Notes: generated by a model not told the origin, from the sequence alone. Positions 1 through 12,060 are shown, numbered from the stretch's first letter. The stretch: 64,000 nucleotides of DNA from Prosapia bicincta (GCA_036971475.1 JBAIZL010000004.1:71185393-71249392), one strand, 5' to 3'. Numbers and translations: made by a program.

Positions 1-319
1 TAATAAACGTTCATAAAAATTCACTGTTAAAAAATACAGTAGGACTGTACTGTAAATGGTTCAGTAGTAACATCAACTAATGTTAACAAACAACTAAGGT
101 CGACTCAGCGAGTCTAGGGTGTTTGCGTAAACAAAGAGTAAGGGAAATATTCTGAGAACTGTGCTAAGTGCTGAAACCGTTATAAAGTATTTCTGTCGTT
201 CTAAAAATAAACATTCTATGAATTGGGCGTCATTGTGTGTTGCACGTGCTGTTTACACTACTTTGTAGACATTTTTACTTGGTCCATGCTAGTATACGTT
301 GACGCATATGATTTTGAAT
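1..319. other. AT-rich non-coding DNA
   Basis: No coding signal seen. Confidence 0.6.
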
Positions 320-472
320 GGCAAATTAAATGATAATAATAAGCGAACAGATGATTACAATAAGCGGCCTAATTACAATGTATTAATATACGTCCGTGTT
401 TGTTTTTCAATGAAACGATAACAATAACCGAATGATAACATTAACCATGATCACAATAAGCGGCGCCGACTG
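320..472 (+). repeat. Tigger-like MITE end
   Basis: The stretch has four variants of a TGATnACAATAAGCG-type motif and ends in GGCGCCGACTG followed by TA, i.e. a terminal inverted repeat starting CAGTCGGCGCC on the other strand with the TA duplication expected of pogo/Tigger elements. The same motifs recur on the minus strand at 15410-15690, beside a Tigger transposase relic. The left end is not defined. Confidence 0.5.
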
Positions 473-581
473 TATATATATTTATGTAATATTAGTGTCC
501 AGTTTTCCTACTACTTTTGTTTGTTTCACACATCAGTTATTGAGCATACATTAAAAAAAAAGTATAAGGCCCAAAGTGTTT

Positions 582-606
582 GAAAACGTTCTGTCTCAGT
601 AAGTTT
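582..606 (+). repeat. Terminal fragment of a PLE-like repeat
   Basis: 25 bases from GAAAACGTTC to AAGTTT match, in reverse orientation, the terminus of the broken PLE at 4293-4318. It covers the GAAA, stem III, cleavage position and stem I 3' strand of the hammerhead-like fold there; the 5' half of the fold is absent. Confidence 0.5.
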
Positions 607-3600
607 ACAAAATTAAAGCTCAGATAGTCATAAACTAATGTAAAAAGTGATTAAGTTTCACCAAACATAATCTACCATACAATTCAAAATATTTTTTTTC
701 TTTTCAAGAAAAGTTCTTCCAAATACTGTTATCAACGTTTAAATAATTTACTAGTAAATTTTTCCCTCAAAGTTACTTTTCCTTGTGTCCACAAAAAGTT
801 TTCTTTGAATAATTGGCATTTTTATATTGTAATTTCTGTATTCACCACTTTTGTATGTTAACTTCAGTTATATTGTATGTTTTTGTAGTGGTGCTGCTGT
901 TGGAACCTATTTTCATTTACTGTAATTAATTTAAAGTTTGTGTCATAGTTACGATGCATACCACAGTAGATATTTTCATAAGGGTATTTATTTTTCACCA
1001 TTACTTTAAACATATTTACGGTCTGCCATATTTGCATTGGTTACAATGAGATACATTCTAATGAAACAAAATGAATGAATGTACTATTGTATATGAGGCT
1101 TAACTACTAAGAACTGTTGATCAAGTTGTTACATGTCACTCTTATCATTGCACTAACTGCCTACGTTCACTAATGGTTCAACAATGTGGAGAAAGGAATC
1201 AATCCACCTGCTTACAAACAATCTTTCATTTCTAATGCTACTAGTTGCATACAGAAAAAACTTGTCATTTAAAATATTAGTTTTTATAATATGTTTTAGT
1301 GTAGACATACAACAAAACATGTAACAAAAGGTACAGAAAGATGGGTCAATATAACTCAGATATTTGTAGAAATAGACTAATCGCTGACACAGTGATTTCA
1401 GTATCACTGTATCAGACAATACGTTTTGGTATACTAAATTTAATTGCTGTCTATGACTATTACTGAGTGTGATTTCATTGTTTGAAATTCTTCACTGCAT
1501 ATGTAAGACAGGTTGATTTTTAGACATTTATTTCCATAAAAATTGTCGTCTGATCAGCAAATACAGTACTTTCCAAAAGTAACACTTACTTTATTGTTTT
1601 TTATAAGAATGGAGGTTTCTGTAGGTAGTAATTGTCTCTCTTTAGTAACTTAAACTTTATTTCTACTTGATAATTGAACACACCTTTCAAAATACCTGTC
1701 TTTTGTGCAATTTCAGCAAAACCTTTACACTTGACGTTTATACAAAATGATTTGTCAAACTTATTATTTCAATAAATTTATGAAAAATATACTGAAAAGT
1801 AACCTTTTGTGACTATACTTAGGTACCTTAATCAGTGTCTTGGTTGATGACCAGGAAGTTCAGTTGAGCTAGGTGGTAGCAGTTTTTTTATATGATCAAA
1901 ATGGGTTTGGACCAGTTGACTTGTAATGAATGAGTGGAAGTCATAATGATTTTAATTAGTCATAACAAAGAGTAATTTTCTTATTGCCTACTTTAAAAAA
2001 ACAGCTATCAAGTAAAACAATTTAATTTGTCTACTTTCCTGTTATCACAAAACCATTTTATTTGGCTTGATAATCACATAATTGTTTTATAGTACTTCAT
2101 TCTTAAGGTAGAAATATTATGAAGAATCAGATTGATTGATAGGTAATTTTTAGAAGGCTGAACGTAAGGGATTACAGTAATAATGGTATACGTAACTAAC
2201 AACTACACTAAAGGAACTTCAAATAAAATTACACTTGTTTGTATAATTTCTATGAAATCTCAAGATGTACGACACAAAAACTGCAAGTTTCAAATAAAAA
2301 ATAAAAAAGCAACTTATTTTTATTGATAACAGGATTTGTATTATAGCTGAACTTTAAAGTTTAAACTTTTAAATATTGCTATTCATAAGTTGTATTTATT
2401 GATTTAATTTTAAAACAACTGGGTAATACCTAGAACTACAATGTGAAGCTGACGTGATTTAATATCATTTAGCTTCAGAGTCCCATTTTTGTTTAGTTTT
2501 ATTCATATCATTTGTGTGATAAATATTGCATTAAAGATTGTAATTTTGAATTACATGTTTCATATATCATTGATTAAAATTTTCTCATCCATGACATTCA
2601 GTAAAATTTGTATTTCGTTATTTATTAATTTTATAACTTGTGCAAATGTGTAAGAGATTCAAAAATTGTTCAGAATATACCAAGGCTGATGATGATGGTA
2701 ATTGCTTTAATTTGAATAATGATGATGATGATGATGATAATTTACTTTAATTATAAGTGTGTGCAAGTAAGAAAATTAATAAGTTACAACATATCAACAA
2801 TGTTTCTTATAGACACTTTTTTTGACTTTTTTCAAATCGTTTTAAAATTTATGTTAACATTTTTTTAACAAATTGCTATGTAAAAAGTTGACACTGGAGT
2901 ATTCTGTTTCAACATTGGTTGCCTTTCCTGCAAGGAGAAGATTTGCGATTCAGACAGGGATAATAATGGTCACCAGTGAACCACATAATCTTGACTTTCA
3001 GCTTTACTTGTGCCATAAAACATGCTTAAATGTTTGACCACCACTAATATTTTAAACTGTATACACCATATATACAGGATAGGTAGACAGAAAGTTATTG
3101 TGTGGCTAAATACATTCACAATGCTTAATGTCCTTGTGTACAAACCCTTATTACACTCTTGACAGAGTGTTAAATCAATTTTTAAATGTTGTATAAACTA
3201 ACGATTTTAAACAAATAAAATTAACAATAAATGAATTTCTGTTTGATATTTAGAATTCTTCTGTTTGTAGTTTTAGAGTGATCAACCAGTTTTTTAAGAT
3301 TATATGATATGTGTGCAGATTAATACTTTTATATTATGTGTTCCCAAACTTTTGGTTCAAAAGTAATACAAAATAAAATTCATTGCGATATTTTAATAAT
3401 ATACAATCTGTGTGTATAATTTTGGTGTTCTCATCTGGAATTTTTGTAAAAAAGTTTTAAGATATGGTGTTTACTACAGACCAGATTAATTCTGAAATAG
3501 AAGGTTAATTAATTCAGCGTTTCATCTATAATTATTTTATCACAGTAACTTTCCTAACTTGAAATAAGCCTAACTATAATTTGCCTTAATTGTTTAATAG

Positions 3601-4290
3601 AGGACGACTAATTAAAGTTAATAATTAATCAAATTACTAAAGTTGTTACTTAAAATAAACTGCATTTTATTTCATTTTGTTATTGTTTTGTTTAAACAGT
3701 GTAACAAATTTAAACACCTAACAAATTTAACAATTTGATATTTGTAAAGAAAATAATTGTATAATTATCGAACCAAAAAGAAATCATTGTATTTTCTTCA
3801 AAGGTTAAAATTACATTTATTTTATTAATGGTAAATAAACTTAAAAAGAAAAACCCACCCACCATTAGATTTTGATGACTTATATGCTGTAATTAAATAA
3901 CTCATTTAATGTTTATTTGGGCACTGGAATGAAGTTTTTTATATAAAGGAAAATAACGGAGTTGGTAAACATCAGTAAATATTTAATTTAATTACAGGGA
4001 CATTTTGGAAAATTATTTGCTAAAACAATTTAATTTATAGTAATATTAACTTAATTTATTCCAAGGTAGTTTAAAGAGAATGGTTCAAAATTAAGTCTAT
4101 AAAACATATTTCAGTTACATCTGGGAGCCAAAATGCCCAATCTCTATATTTTGAGGATGATGATTCCATAGAGCAGTGTACTAAGCATTATATTGTTTGA
4201 TGTTGCATTTAACCTTGATACTGGTAACATGTTATTTGTATTAATCACTTAAACAATAGTTTATGACTATCCGAACTTTAAATTTGTTGA
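607..4290. other. AT-rich DNA, no gene seen
   Basis: No coding or RNA gene supported. A short (ATG)n microsatellite lies at about 2718-2739. Small open frames here have no recognisable content. Confidence 0.6.
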
Positions 4291-4292
4291 AA

Positions 4293-5060
4293 CTTACTGA
4301 GACAGAACGTTTTCGATCGCTATGTGCCGATCTTCATCAGTGTCTTCTGCTTAGAGGTGTCGGGTCAAGCGGTGATGGTTTTAAAGGTAGGTTTTCGATA
4401 GTATCAAAGAGTATGTGCGATTTGTATTGTGTTTGATCGTTTAATATGTGTACTTTGTGTTTTTGTGTGTCTGTAAATTTCATATTGTTGTAGTGTGTTG
4501 AGATGTGGACCTTTTTTGTTGATGTGTAGGATTTCTAGGTTATGGTAAATGTCTGTGTATTTGTGTCCTGTTTCTTTTATGTGATTGTAAAATGTTGAGT
4601 TGGTGTTAACTTTTGGAAAGTTAAAATTTAATACAAATTCATGCTCAGTAAAAAATACGAGAGAATTTATAGCGAAAATACAAAATATAAAATTAACAAA
4701 TGATGAGATTTTGGTATCATTTGATGTTTGTTCTTTATTTCCTAGTATACCGTTGAACGAAACTTTAATTTTGTTGGAAGAATTTTTAATTGAAAATAAA
4801 ATTGAGAATGATAAAGTAAACCAATATGTTAATTTAGCTAGGTGTTGTATGAAACAAAATTATTTTTCATTTAATAATGAGTTTTATGAGCAAAAAGATG
4901 GTACAGCTATGGGTAATAGCTTATCACCTTTTATACCTGAACTTTTTATGAACAATTTTGAAAAAGAATTAAAAAATAAACTCTCGTATTTTCAAAAGGT
5001 ATGGGTTAGGTATGTTTTCTGGATAGTAGAACAAACATTAAATTCTCTTTGGATTTAAAG
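4293..5060. mobile_element. Broken PLE, minus 3' end joined to plus RT fragment
   Basis: Two PLE pieces face away from one another. On the minus strand 4590-4350 encodes the C-terminal end of a GIY-YIG protein (HIKETGHKY, HINKKGPHLNTLQQYEIY) and runs into a hammerhead-like terminus at 4345-4300. On the plus strand 4600-5058 encodes a reverse-transcriptase fragment: FDVCSLFPSIPL (catalytic motif A type), then QKDGTAMGNSLSPF (motif B), ending where the YVDD motif should be: WVRYVF reads into a stop. The head-to-head arrangement with a lost middle also occurs at two other PLE loci here. Not functional. Confidence 0.75.
4300..4345 (-). ncRNA. Hammerhead-ribozyme-like fold, standard core
   Basis: Read on the minus strand: stem I AGACA with UGUCU (5 bp), core CUGAUGA, stem II AUCG/CGAU around GCACAUAG with a 5' AG and 3' C, then GAA, stem III AAC/GUU with no loop, and C at the cleavage position. 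Loopless stem III is known for hammerheads in PLEs and suggests action as a dimer. Activity is untested. Confidence 0.6.
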
Positions 5061-5618
5061 CATTTTTTTTGTTTTTTAAATGTCTTCTTCTGTCTCAAAA
5101 ATATCTTTTGGGGTTTGAGTCTATGTTTGGCCTTTTTACCTTTCTTGTTCTTCCTAAGCAGATAATCTAGTCTCTGCACATTTTTGGATATTTTCAATAT
5201 TCTAATGTGCTCCTAGCTTGAAGTTAGAACCTTTAAAAATATTTGTCGATATAATTGATATTTGAGTCCTAGGCTGATATTCATTTAATTAAAGATTTAC
5301 CTATTTTTTAGAATAAATTTGTGTATAATAAAGAGTTGGAAAGGCATAAATAACTGCTATCAGTATGACATTGAAAAACAAAAGGTTTTGGATTTAACAT
5401 TAAAATGGGAAGATCATCAGTTAAAACAATTAAATATGTGATGTAATTAAGATAAAAAAGTAATTGAATAATGATGCTTATATAGGTTAAGCTTTATAAA
5501 TGCAGATTTTTTTACTTGTCTTGTAAATTTGCTTTTCTCTTGACTCTATAATAAAACCTTCATTTGGAAAGCATTCAGTAATTAAAACAATGGCAGCATC
5601 ACCAATATGTTTAGGTTA
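5061..5618. other. AT-rich DNA, no gene seen
   Basis: No coding content recognised between the PLE fragment and the MITE at 5619. Confidence 0.55.
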
Positions 5619-5931
5619 CTATACTTTGATTTAAAGTAGAATAGGAATGGGTCTGTGGCAGGGAGGGATGCGGTGTTGTCAGTTTAAACGTCATGACTCT
5701 CAACCCGCCATCGCCAGTGGCAAAACGAAGCAAGCTACAACACTAGTAAATTACTAAACCACAGCTACGATGAAACTGAGCGACGAACAAAAGTTTAACA
5801 TCGAATTGGCAACAAGGATCCCCCATGCAGCAAGATGTCAACTTCTTATTCGTTCAGATGGCGGTATCCCCCACTCCCTTTGACCAATTTTACCTACGTA
5901 GAATCCTATTCTGTTTTAAATCAAACTATAG
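5619..5931. mobile_element. MITE with 27-bp terminal inverted repeats
   Basis: The ends are imperfect inverted repeats: TATACTTTGATTTAAAGTAG on the left and TATAGTTTGATTTAAAACAG read inward from the right, with AATAGGA following in both. The interior (5650-5890) is clearly richer in G+C than its surroundings and encodes nothing I recognise. Superfamily not assigned; a target duplication could not be fixed. Confidence 0.55.
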
Positions 5932-7184
5932 GTGATTGTTACTTTCAACATTATTAATATGTGGTTAGTACTTTGTTTTTCTATCTCTCATAACATTGTT
6001 GCTTTACTACAAATAACAAACTTAGAACATTTCCATCAATAGAATTCCTCTGATTGATAAAGAACTTTCAAAATGTAATAATACTAGTATGATATTGTGT
6101 AGAAACGAAGAAATACAATGTCTCAAAAACATTTTATATAGTCTATCAGAATCTTTGAATAAAATATCATTTTTATACTGTGTAAGTTAATGGAAAATTA
6201 AATTTAAAAAAAAGTAATTTTGTTTTAAGTCCTAGAATATTTTATGAATGATTCTTGCAATTGTCCATTTCTTACATTTTAGTTAAATAAATATTATCTA
6301 AACTACGATGGCAGGAAGATAAGATTATTGCAACTATAAAAATAACTGTCTACACTTTGTTCTGAAACACTTCATAGAAAAATGAAATATAGAAAGACAA
6401 ACAAGAAAAAAATTCTATTTTTGGATACATATTACATCATAGCAACTAAACTTTGTTTATGTTACATTTTCTTTTGATATTGTAGTGCGATTGATTTATT
6501 GCTGAACAGTCAGTAAAAAGGAAGTTTAACCTGTAGTTCCAGTTTAAACAGGACTATAGGACTACAAAATTAAGTTTAATTTTTTGTATACAAATTATAA
6601 AAATGTATTTTTCTTAGAAATATTGAGAGTGATGTACCATAAAGTTATTGTTTTAAAATCTAAAGTAATTTTTCCACCTGTTTAATAAATTATCTAGCTA
6701 GAGATAAAAATGTTAATGTGTGTAAGGTTAGTTTATCAATCACAAAATTAAACAACTATTCTGTGTGCATTATGTGCGATATTGTGGATTATACACCTAG
6801 GATAATGTGAACATTACTTGGTGGAATAAAATTTCCAAGTTGTAGTAAGTTATTAACTTGATCTTAGGAAAAATTTTAAATGAATAGAAACTTATTGAAT
6901 CAATTTAAAATTATTTTTCTAAATTTTTTAAAACGTTTTGGTTAATTATTTATTTGATTCATGGTATACCTGTTTTAACTAAACTTATTGCATCATTTTC
7001 TGTACATTAACATAGTTGAAATGTTTAAATAACTTGAATAGACAATACCAAGAAAAGTGTTGTTTGTAATTCTATTTTGATCTATTGTATTTTGATGTTA
7101 AAACTAAATCATAAGCGGAATATTTAGAAATATTATTTAAACGACTCAGAATAATTATAAATAAAAAAAATCTCCTAAACCAAA
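5932..7184. other. AT-rich DNA, no gene seen
   Basis: Nothing recognised. Confidence 0.6.
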
Positions 7185-7262
7185 CCTCTGAAGATCTTTG
7201 CTTTGTAATCGAATTGTACATCAGGACATAAATAAAAAGTTTTTGTGGCTTAAGAGGTTTTA
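7185..7262 (+). repeat. Degenerate PLE-like terminus with hammerhead-like fold
   Basis: 7185-7225 reads CCU, CUGAAGA, UC, UUGC-UUU-GUAA, UC, GAA, UUGUACAU, C, AGG. Stem I is CCU/AGG, stem II UUGC/GUAA with a wobble, stem III UGU/ACA after one mismatch. The following AAGAGGTTTTATTTATT matches the inverted repeat at 52822-53031, so this is one dispersed family. Decayed. Confidence 0.4.
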
Positions 7263-7711
7263 TTTATTTACCGTGACAGTTGCTAGAGTTATTAACTCAG
7301 AATTAGATGTATTGCATTTCTGATTTGAGTTTAGCTAGTTGACTACCAGAGATGTTTTGATATGAAGATTTTATTTTATAATGACCACTCACTATTTTAT
7401 TTATTTAACTAAACTTTCCATATCTAGTATGTGACATAGTTTCAGAAACTTTTAAGCTAATGGGTCTTATATTAAAACATCAGCTATATGTTTAGAAGTT
7501 TGCAACTTTCAGTATGTCTTCTAAAAGAAGACACAGACATTAAATTGAGATGTTTAAATTATTAATATTATTCTTATGGATGATGTGAGGATTTTATACT
7601 TCTATTTTATGACTTGGATCTATTTTAGAGAACTCCAGGATTTGATTGGGTTTTACTAGTACCGTTCATCTTCAGTAGTTCAAGTAAACAAAAGCTCTTA
7701 CCATTAAAAAT

Positions 7712-7830
7712 CACTAAACACTTGTAAATGTTTACAAACTTGCCTATAGTGGCACTTACTTATATTTGTTGAGGACGGCCGTTTCAGGAGATGTGTCCCA
7801 TTGTCAACTCAGACCGTAATTCCGTACATT
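7712..7830 (-). repeat. Dispersed repeat terminus with variant hammerhead-like fold
   Basis: The stretch 7712-7770 is one copy of the unit that is tandemly repeated at 14390-14860 (ACTTGCCTATAGT...TTATATTTGTTG). It adjoins a fold at 7769-7812. A shortened inverted copy lies at 14875-14965. Confidence 0.6.
7769..7812 (-). ncRNA. Hammerhead-like fold with U3/A8 core
   Basis: Minus strand: stem I UGAG/CUCA (4 bp), core UUGACAA, stem II GGGA paired to UCUCC with one bulge, GAA, stem III ACGG/CCGU with no loop, C at the cleavage position. Core positions 3 and 8 are U and A in place of C and G. In the ribozyme structure these two bases pair, so the change is compensatory. Untested. Confidence 0.5.
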
Positions 7831-9937
7831 AAAAATATATTGTTATTTTGGTCATAGAGTCGTTTTTGGTTGACATGAAAAAATTTTTTGAAAAATTTAA
7901 AGAGAAATTTTAAAAGATCATATTTTTGCGTATAATTTTTCATTAATTCTTTTCATATTACTCAGATCATTAAAGTGAAGTTACAAGAATAAAATTTATA
8001 TTCATGTTTACTATGATTACTTGATGTATTGAACCACCTCTTTATATTTAAAGAAATTTTTTGGACTTAGTAAGAGACTGACAGACTTATTTTGGTAGGG
8101 TAAGCTGCGGCCCAGTTAGCAAAAAAATCAGGTATCTTGCTTCTATTGTTCTGTGAAAATTTGCTTGTAGTAAGACATTTGTAAAAAACATCCCTCACCC
8201 TGTAGCCCACCTGACACAAATGAAGCTCATTATTTGCAAGATACATTATGATGCATCATCGGCACAAGGTATTCATCGGCATCATCAGAATTAATGGTGA
8301 TTCTAAATCCTTACTTATCAAAATCCTTAAAAAATTCATAACTTTTATCTAATTATAGTTCAATGATTTATTGATAGATAAAAAAAATAGACATTGTTAT
8401 ACTGTTATTGTACTAATGGTTAGAACAACTATTTATTTTATAGTAAATCACAGTAATGTGATGTGAAATGAATCATGGTTAGGCATCATGACTAGCATCA
8501 TGTTAATTCTCAGACACATGAGAATGTGGACAGTCCGTGGTTGATGAGGATTGTCTTTATGTAGAGGATTAATGAAAAAGCAGATGAAAGGGTGAATAGC
8601 AACCTCCACAAATTAAGCCTACTCCACAATACTTAGCCTACTCTAGTAGTCTATAGTCTTAAAATAGACAAACATGAATACTAAAATAATGACATATTTC
8701 AGCCACACTTTGTCAGTAAAAGAGAGAAAGTGAAACTAGACTCTTGTTTCTATAGTTTTGTTATATCTTCCTTTTTTTTTTTTAAAGTAAACTATAATAC
8801 CTTTGTGTTTAAAAAAATGTAAATTACAGTACAGCTATATACCAAGATTTTTAATTATTGAAATATAATTAAATATTTATTTTTAAATATGTTGTGTTAG
8901 ATGATTTTCTCTATTAAAGTCCTCTCTTAACACAGCAGAACATAATGCAAACATGTGGCTTATAATAACTGCTACAACAATTCTTTGTTAGTTGGTTCAC
9001 TATAGGCAAACATAAAGTTTATGCTCTAAAATTTGTTTGTTATACATTTGCAAATGCCAATTTATTGTAAGAAATTAACTGTAAATAATAATAATATTTT
9101 CAGAAATTTTCTTAAAGTCTGTGTTAAACATCTTTTTCTGTTTAGATATATTTTCTATGAAGATCTATCTTTCTGTGATGGAAAACAGTTGATAACCTAA
9201 ATTTCATGTAGAATTATAGTGCTTTAAAATCCGGGAAGGTAAAGTAAATAGACTTTTCTTTCATTTCAATTTTGTAAGAATTACAATATTATTGTATTTG
9301 TTGAATTCAAAGTTACCTTTTAAAAATTTGTTTAGCAAAATTTCACAATACAGTAATTTATTTATTAGCACTTTTATAGTATGATGCAGTTTTAATTGTA
9401 CATGAGATTCTTGAAAAATAAGAAACAGTTAAATTTGTATTAATTTGACTTGTAAATCACTATAAAGGAACCAGTTGTTAATTTATTGAAATTTTACTAC
9501 AAAAATAGCTTAAGTACTTAATTCGCATTACACTGCAAATATTTTTATTATATCCTTGAATACTAAGAGTTATGTAGTTAATAATTAGGCAGGTTATTTT
9601 ATTTTAGGCACTTATCAATTTAGATAAAAAATTGATATTTTCAAATTGAAATAAACTTGATTTGTGTTTTAAACAATTAAGACTCTGATGATTGTTTTAC
9701 GAGACATAATGTTATTATAATTATATATGTTATAATGTATATTTTAGTTTTATATATTAAAATTTGTTTTGATATAACTATTTCTTATTGCAGGCCTTGC
9801 TGTTAAATCAAAATAAATATATGCAACTTACAATAATAAAATTTTGATTTTATATGCGTTTTAATGACTTTTGTCATCATGATCAGTGAAGCCACAAGAA
9901 ACATGTAACTTCAACTTGAGAATATAAAGTTAACAAA

Positions 9938-9941
<4 letters not shown>
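7831..9941. other. AT-rich DNA, no gene seen
   Basis: Nothing recognised. Confidence 0.6.

Positions 9942-10001
<60 letters not shown>
9942..10001. repeat. (TA)n microsatellite
   Basis: About 60 bases of alternating T and A, directly next to the palindrome starting at 10005. Confidence 0.95.
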
Positions 10002-10003
<2 letters not shown>

Positions 10004-10088
10004 TGTTTTGGACTAGGAGACTGACAGACTTACCTTGGTAAGAGTCCACACTGTAGTCTTGAAATAGAAACACATAAAAGCACTTAAA

Positions 10089-10128
10089 CAATGATATATT
10101 TCAACCACACAGTGGTCTTTGTCAATCG
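10089..10128 (-). ncRNA. Hammerhead-like fold, left arm copy
   Basis: Same fold as 10226-10265 in the opposite arm of the palindrome. Confidence 0.3.
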
Positions 10129-10225
10129 AAGAGAAAACACAAAAAGAAATATGAGAGAATGAAATAAAACAAATACCTTATTTATTTTATTTCATTCTCT
10201 CATATTTCTTTTTGTGTTTTCTCTT

Positions 10226-10265
10226 CGATTGACAAAGACCACTGTGTGGTTGAAATATATCATTG
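10226..10265 (+). ncRNA. Hammerhead-like fold lacking one core base
   Basis: CGAU/AUUG as stem I, a core UGACAA that is one base short (or UUGACAA with a poorer stem I), AG, stem II ACCAC/GUGGU, U, GAA, loopless stem III AUA/UAU, then C. Conserved in the other copies of this unit, but the core is defective as drawn. Confidence 0.3.
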
Positions 10266-10481
10266 TTTAAGTGCTTTTATGTGTTTCTATTTCAAGACTT
10301 CAGTGTGGACTCTTACCAAGGTAAGTCTGTCAGTCTCCTAGTCCAAAAAATCTAAATAATCTTTACCAACCAAAACTAACCTAAATATATATATATATAT
10401 TTGTAGATTATGCAACACTGTTTTCTTGTATACACTTATCACTTTCACTTATGTACTTAAACAAGAATCTTACTTGGTATT

Positions 10482-10529
10482 TATGCGAGTACTTTCAAAG
10501 ACTGGTTAGTGTCTCCATCCTCGGGCATA
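10482..10529 (-). ncRNA. Hammerhead-like fold at PLE 3' end (minus copy)
   Basis: Stem I UAUGC/GCAUA (5 bp), core CCGAGGA, stem II AGAC/GUCU around ACUAACCA, GAA, loopless stem III AGU/ACU, C at the cleavage position. The core has C at position 4 where hammerheads have U. Confidence 0.45.
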
Positions 10530-10587
10530 CTGAACAGTGTTTTGGACTGCGAGCTGCGTGGAATTTGCCGTTGACCTTGGTGTACCG

Positions 10588-12060
10588 TTAACTTCTATTT
10601 TTAGATTCACTGCACCTGTGCGAGTTTTTAACGTTCGTTTTGGGGTTAATATTGTCTATTAGATTGAATAATTTATCGTTTTTTGATTTTATTTGTATCT
10701 GTTCGTTAATGATGTTATTTTTATTTTTATAAATTTCTAGTTGTTCCCAGATTGTCATTTTGAGGCCTTTTAGGACCTTTTTAACTAGGTGTACGTTTTT
10801 TAATGTGGGGAATGTGTGTTTGTTTTTGATTGCGTGTGTGGCTAAGTTTGAGTTATAAATTTCAGGTTTGATATATGCATTGAGATGTTCTTGATATCTG
10901 TCTTTTAATTTCTTTTTTGTTTGGCCTATGTACATTTTATTACAGTCTGGGCATTCGATTTTGTATATTCCGTTATTAAGTGTGGAACATATTTCTTCTG
11001 GTTGGTTTATTTTGTTGATTATGTTTCCTGTGTTTTTGTAGGCTATGTTAATATTATTATTTTTTAGTGTTTTAGTTATTCCTTTTATGTTGTATCCTGT
11101 GTAAGTGAATGTAGCCCATTTTGTTGTTAGTGGTTCGATTTTAGGTTGTTTTAATTTATTTAATATTTTAAATTCTAATTTATCTATAGTTTTTTTATTG
11201 TATCCATTTTTTTGGTATATTAATTGTTTTTCTATGGTTTTTTCTTCATTATTTAGAGGCAATTTTAGCATCCTGTATAAAAGTGAGTTGTAAGCGGCCA
11301 TTTTATGTTGTGGGGGATGGTTGGAGTGGTTTGGTATTGTATTAATGGTTTGTGTGGGTTTCCTATAAATAGAATATTCAATGTTATTTGTATTTCTGGT
11401 CAATGTCAGGTCTAGATAGTTTATTTTATTGTTTATTTCTTCCTCCATGGTGAATTGTATGTTAGGGTGTAAGTTATTGATTTCATTTAGAATGATGTTA
11501 TTATTTATTGCTTTATTTTGTGAGATGTATAATCCATCATCGACATACCGTATCCAATGTCCGTTGGGGTCGTGTGTTTTTATGGTTTGTGTGATTAATT
11601 CGTCAAGTTTTTGGAGGTAAATTTCTGATACTATACTTGATAGTGGTGATCCCATTGCTAAGCCGTCTGTTTGTTTATATATTTTATTATTGAATATGAA
11701 ATAGTTTTGGTTTAGTATGGTCTTTAGGCATTTTGTGATTTGGTTTGTGTATTTGGGGTATGTTTTAAGGTCAGTTAATTTGTTTTTTATTATTTGGATG
11801 GTTTCATTAATTGGTATATTAGAGTACATGTTTGTGATATCAAATGATATAAATTTGGTGTTTTTGGTTATGTTTATTGTTTTTAGTATTTCCGTTAATT
11901 CAATTGAATTTTTTATGGTGTATTTAGTTTCCAATTTAAGTTCGTGTTTTAGGTTTTTGGCTATTATTTGTGATATTTTATAGGCAGGTGCATTTTTAAA
12001 ATTTATTAAGGGTCTTATGGGATTGTTTATTTTATAAAATAAAGCAATAAAATAAAGCAT
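10588..12060 (-). pseudogene. PLE reverse transcriptase with GIY-YIG endonuclease, 5' truncated
   Basis: 490 codons open without a break. Order: RT fingers (INNPIRPLINF), catalytic motif A FDITNMYSNIPI, motif B QTDGLAMGSPLSS, catalytic YVDD (WIRYVDDGLYI), thumb region with FRKPTQT-type YRKPTQTINTIPNHS, then the GIY-YIG domain GIYKIECPDC, MYIGQTKKKLKDRYQEHL. PLEs use this RT plus nuclease to insert by target-primed reverse transcription. Full PLE proteins are longer: the N-terminal part is missing because the copy is cut off at the junction with the plus copy at 12060. All core RT and nuclease residues seem present, so it decayed little since insertion. Confidence 0.85.

Larger units (their letters stand above)
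10005..10347. repeat. Near-perfect palindrome of a PLE terminal unit
   Basis: Arms 10005-10169 and 10185-10347 are reverse complements with one mismatch seen, around a 15-base spacer. The right arm plus the following bases to 10384 is a unit of about 200 bases that recurs at 28317-28516 and 32097-32295, each time followed by (TA)n. It looks like two inverted terminal units of a PLE with the body lost. Confidence 0.85.

Noticed and set aside
1153..1419. 88-codon minus-strand frame
   Set aside because: No recognisable domain; AT-driven composition; no splice context.
11105..11983. Plus-strand hydrophobic frames of 60-90 codons
   Set aside because: Antisense of the PLE gene on the minus strand.
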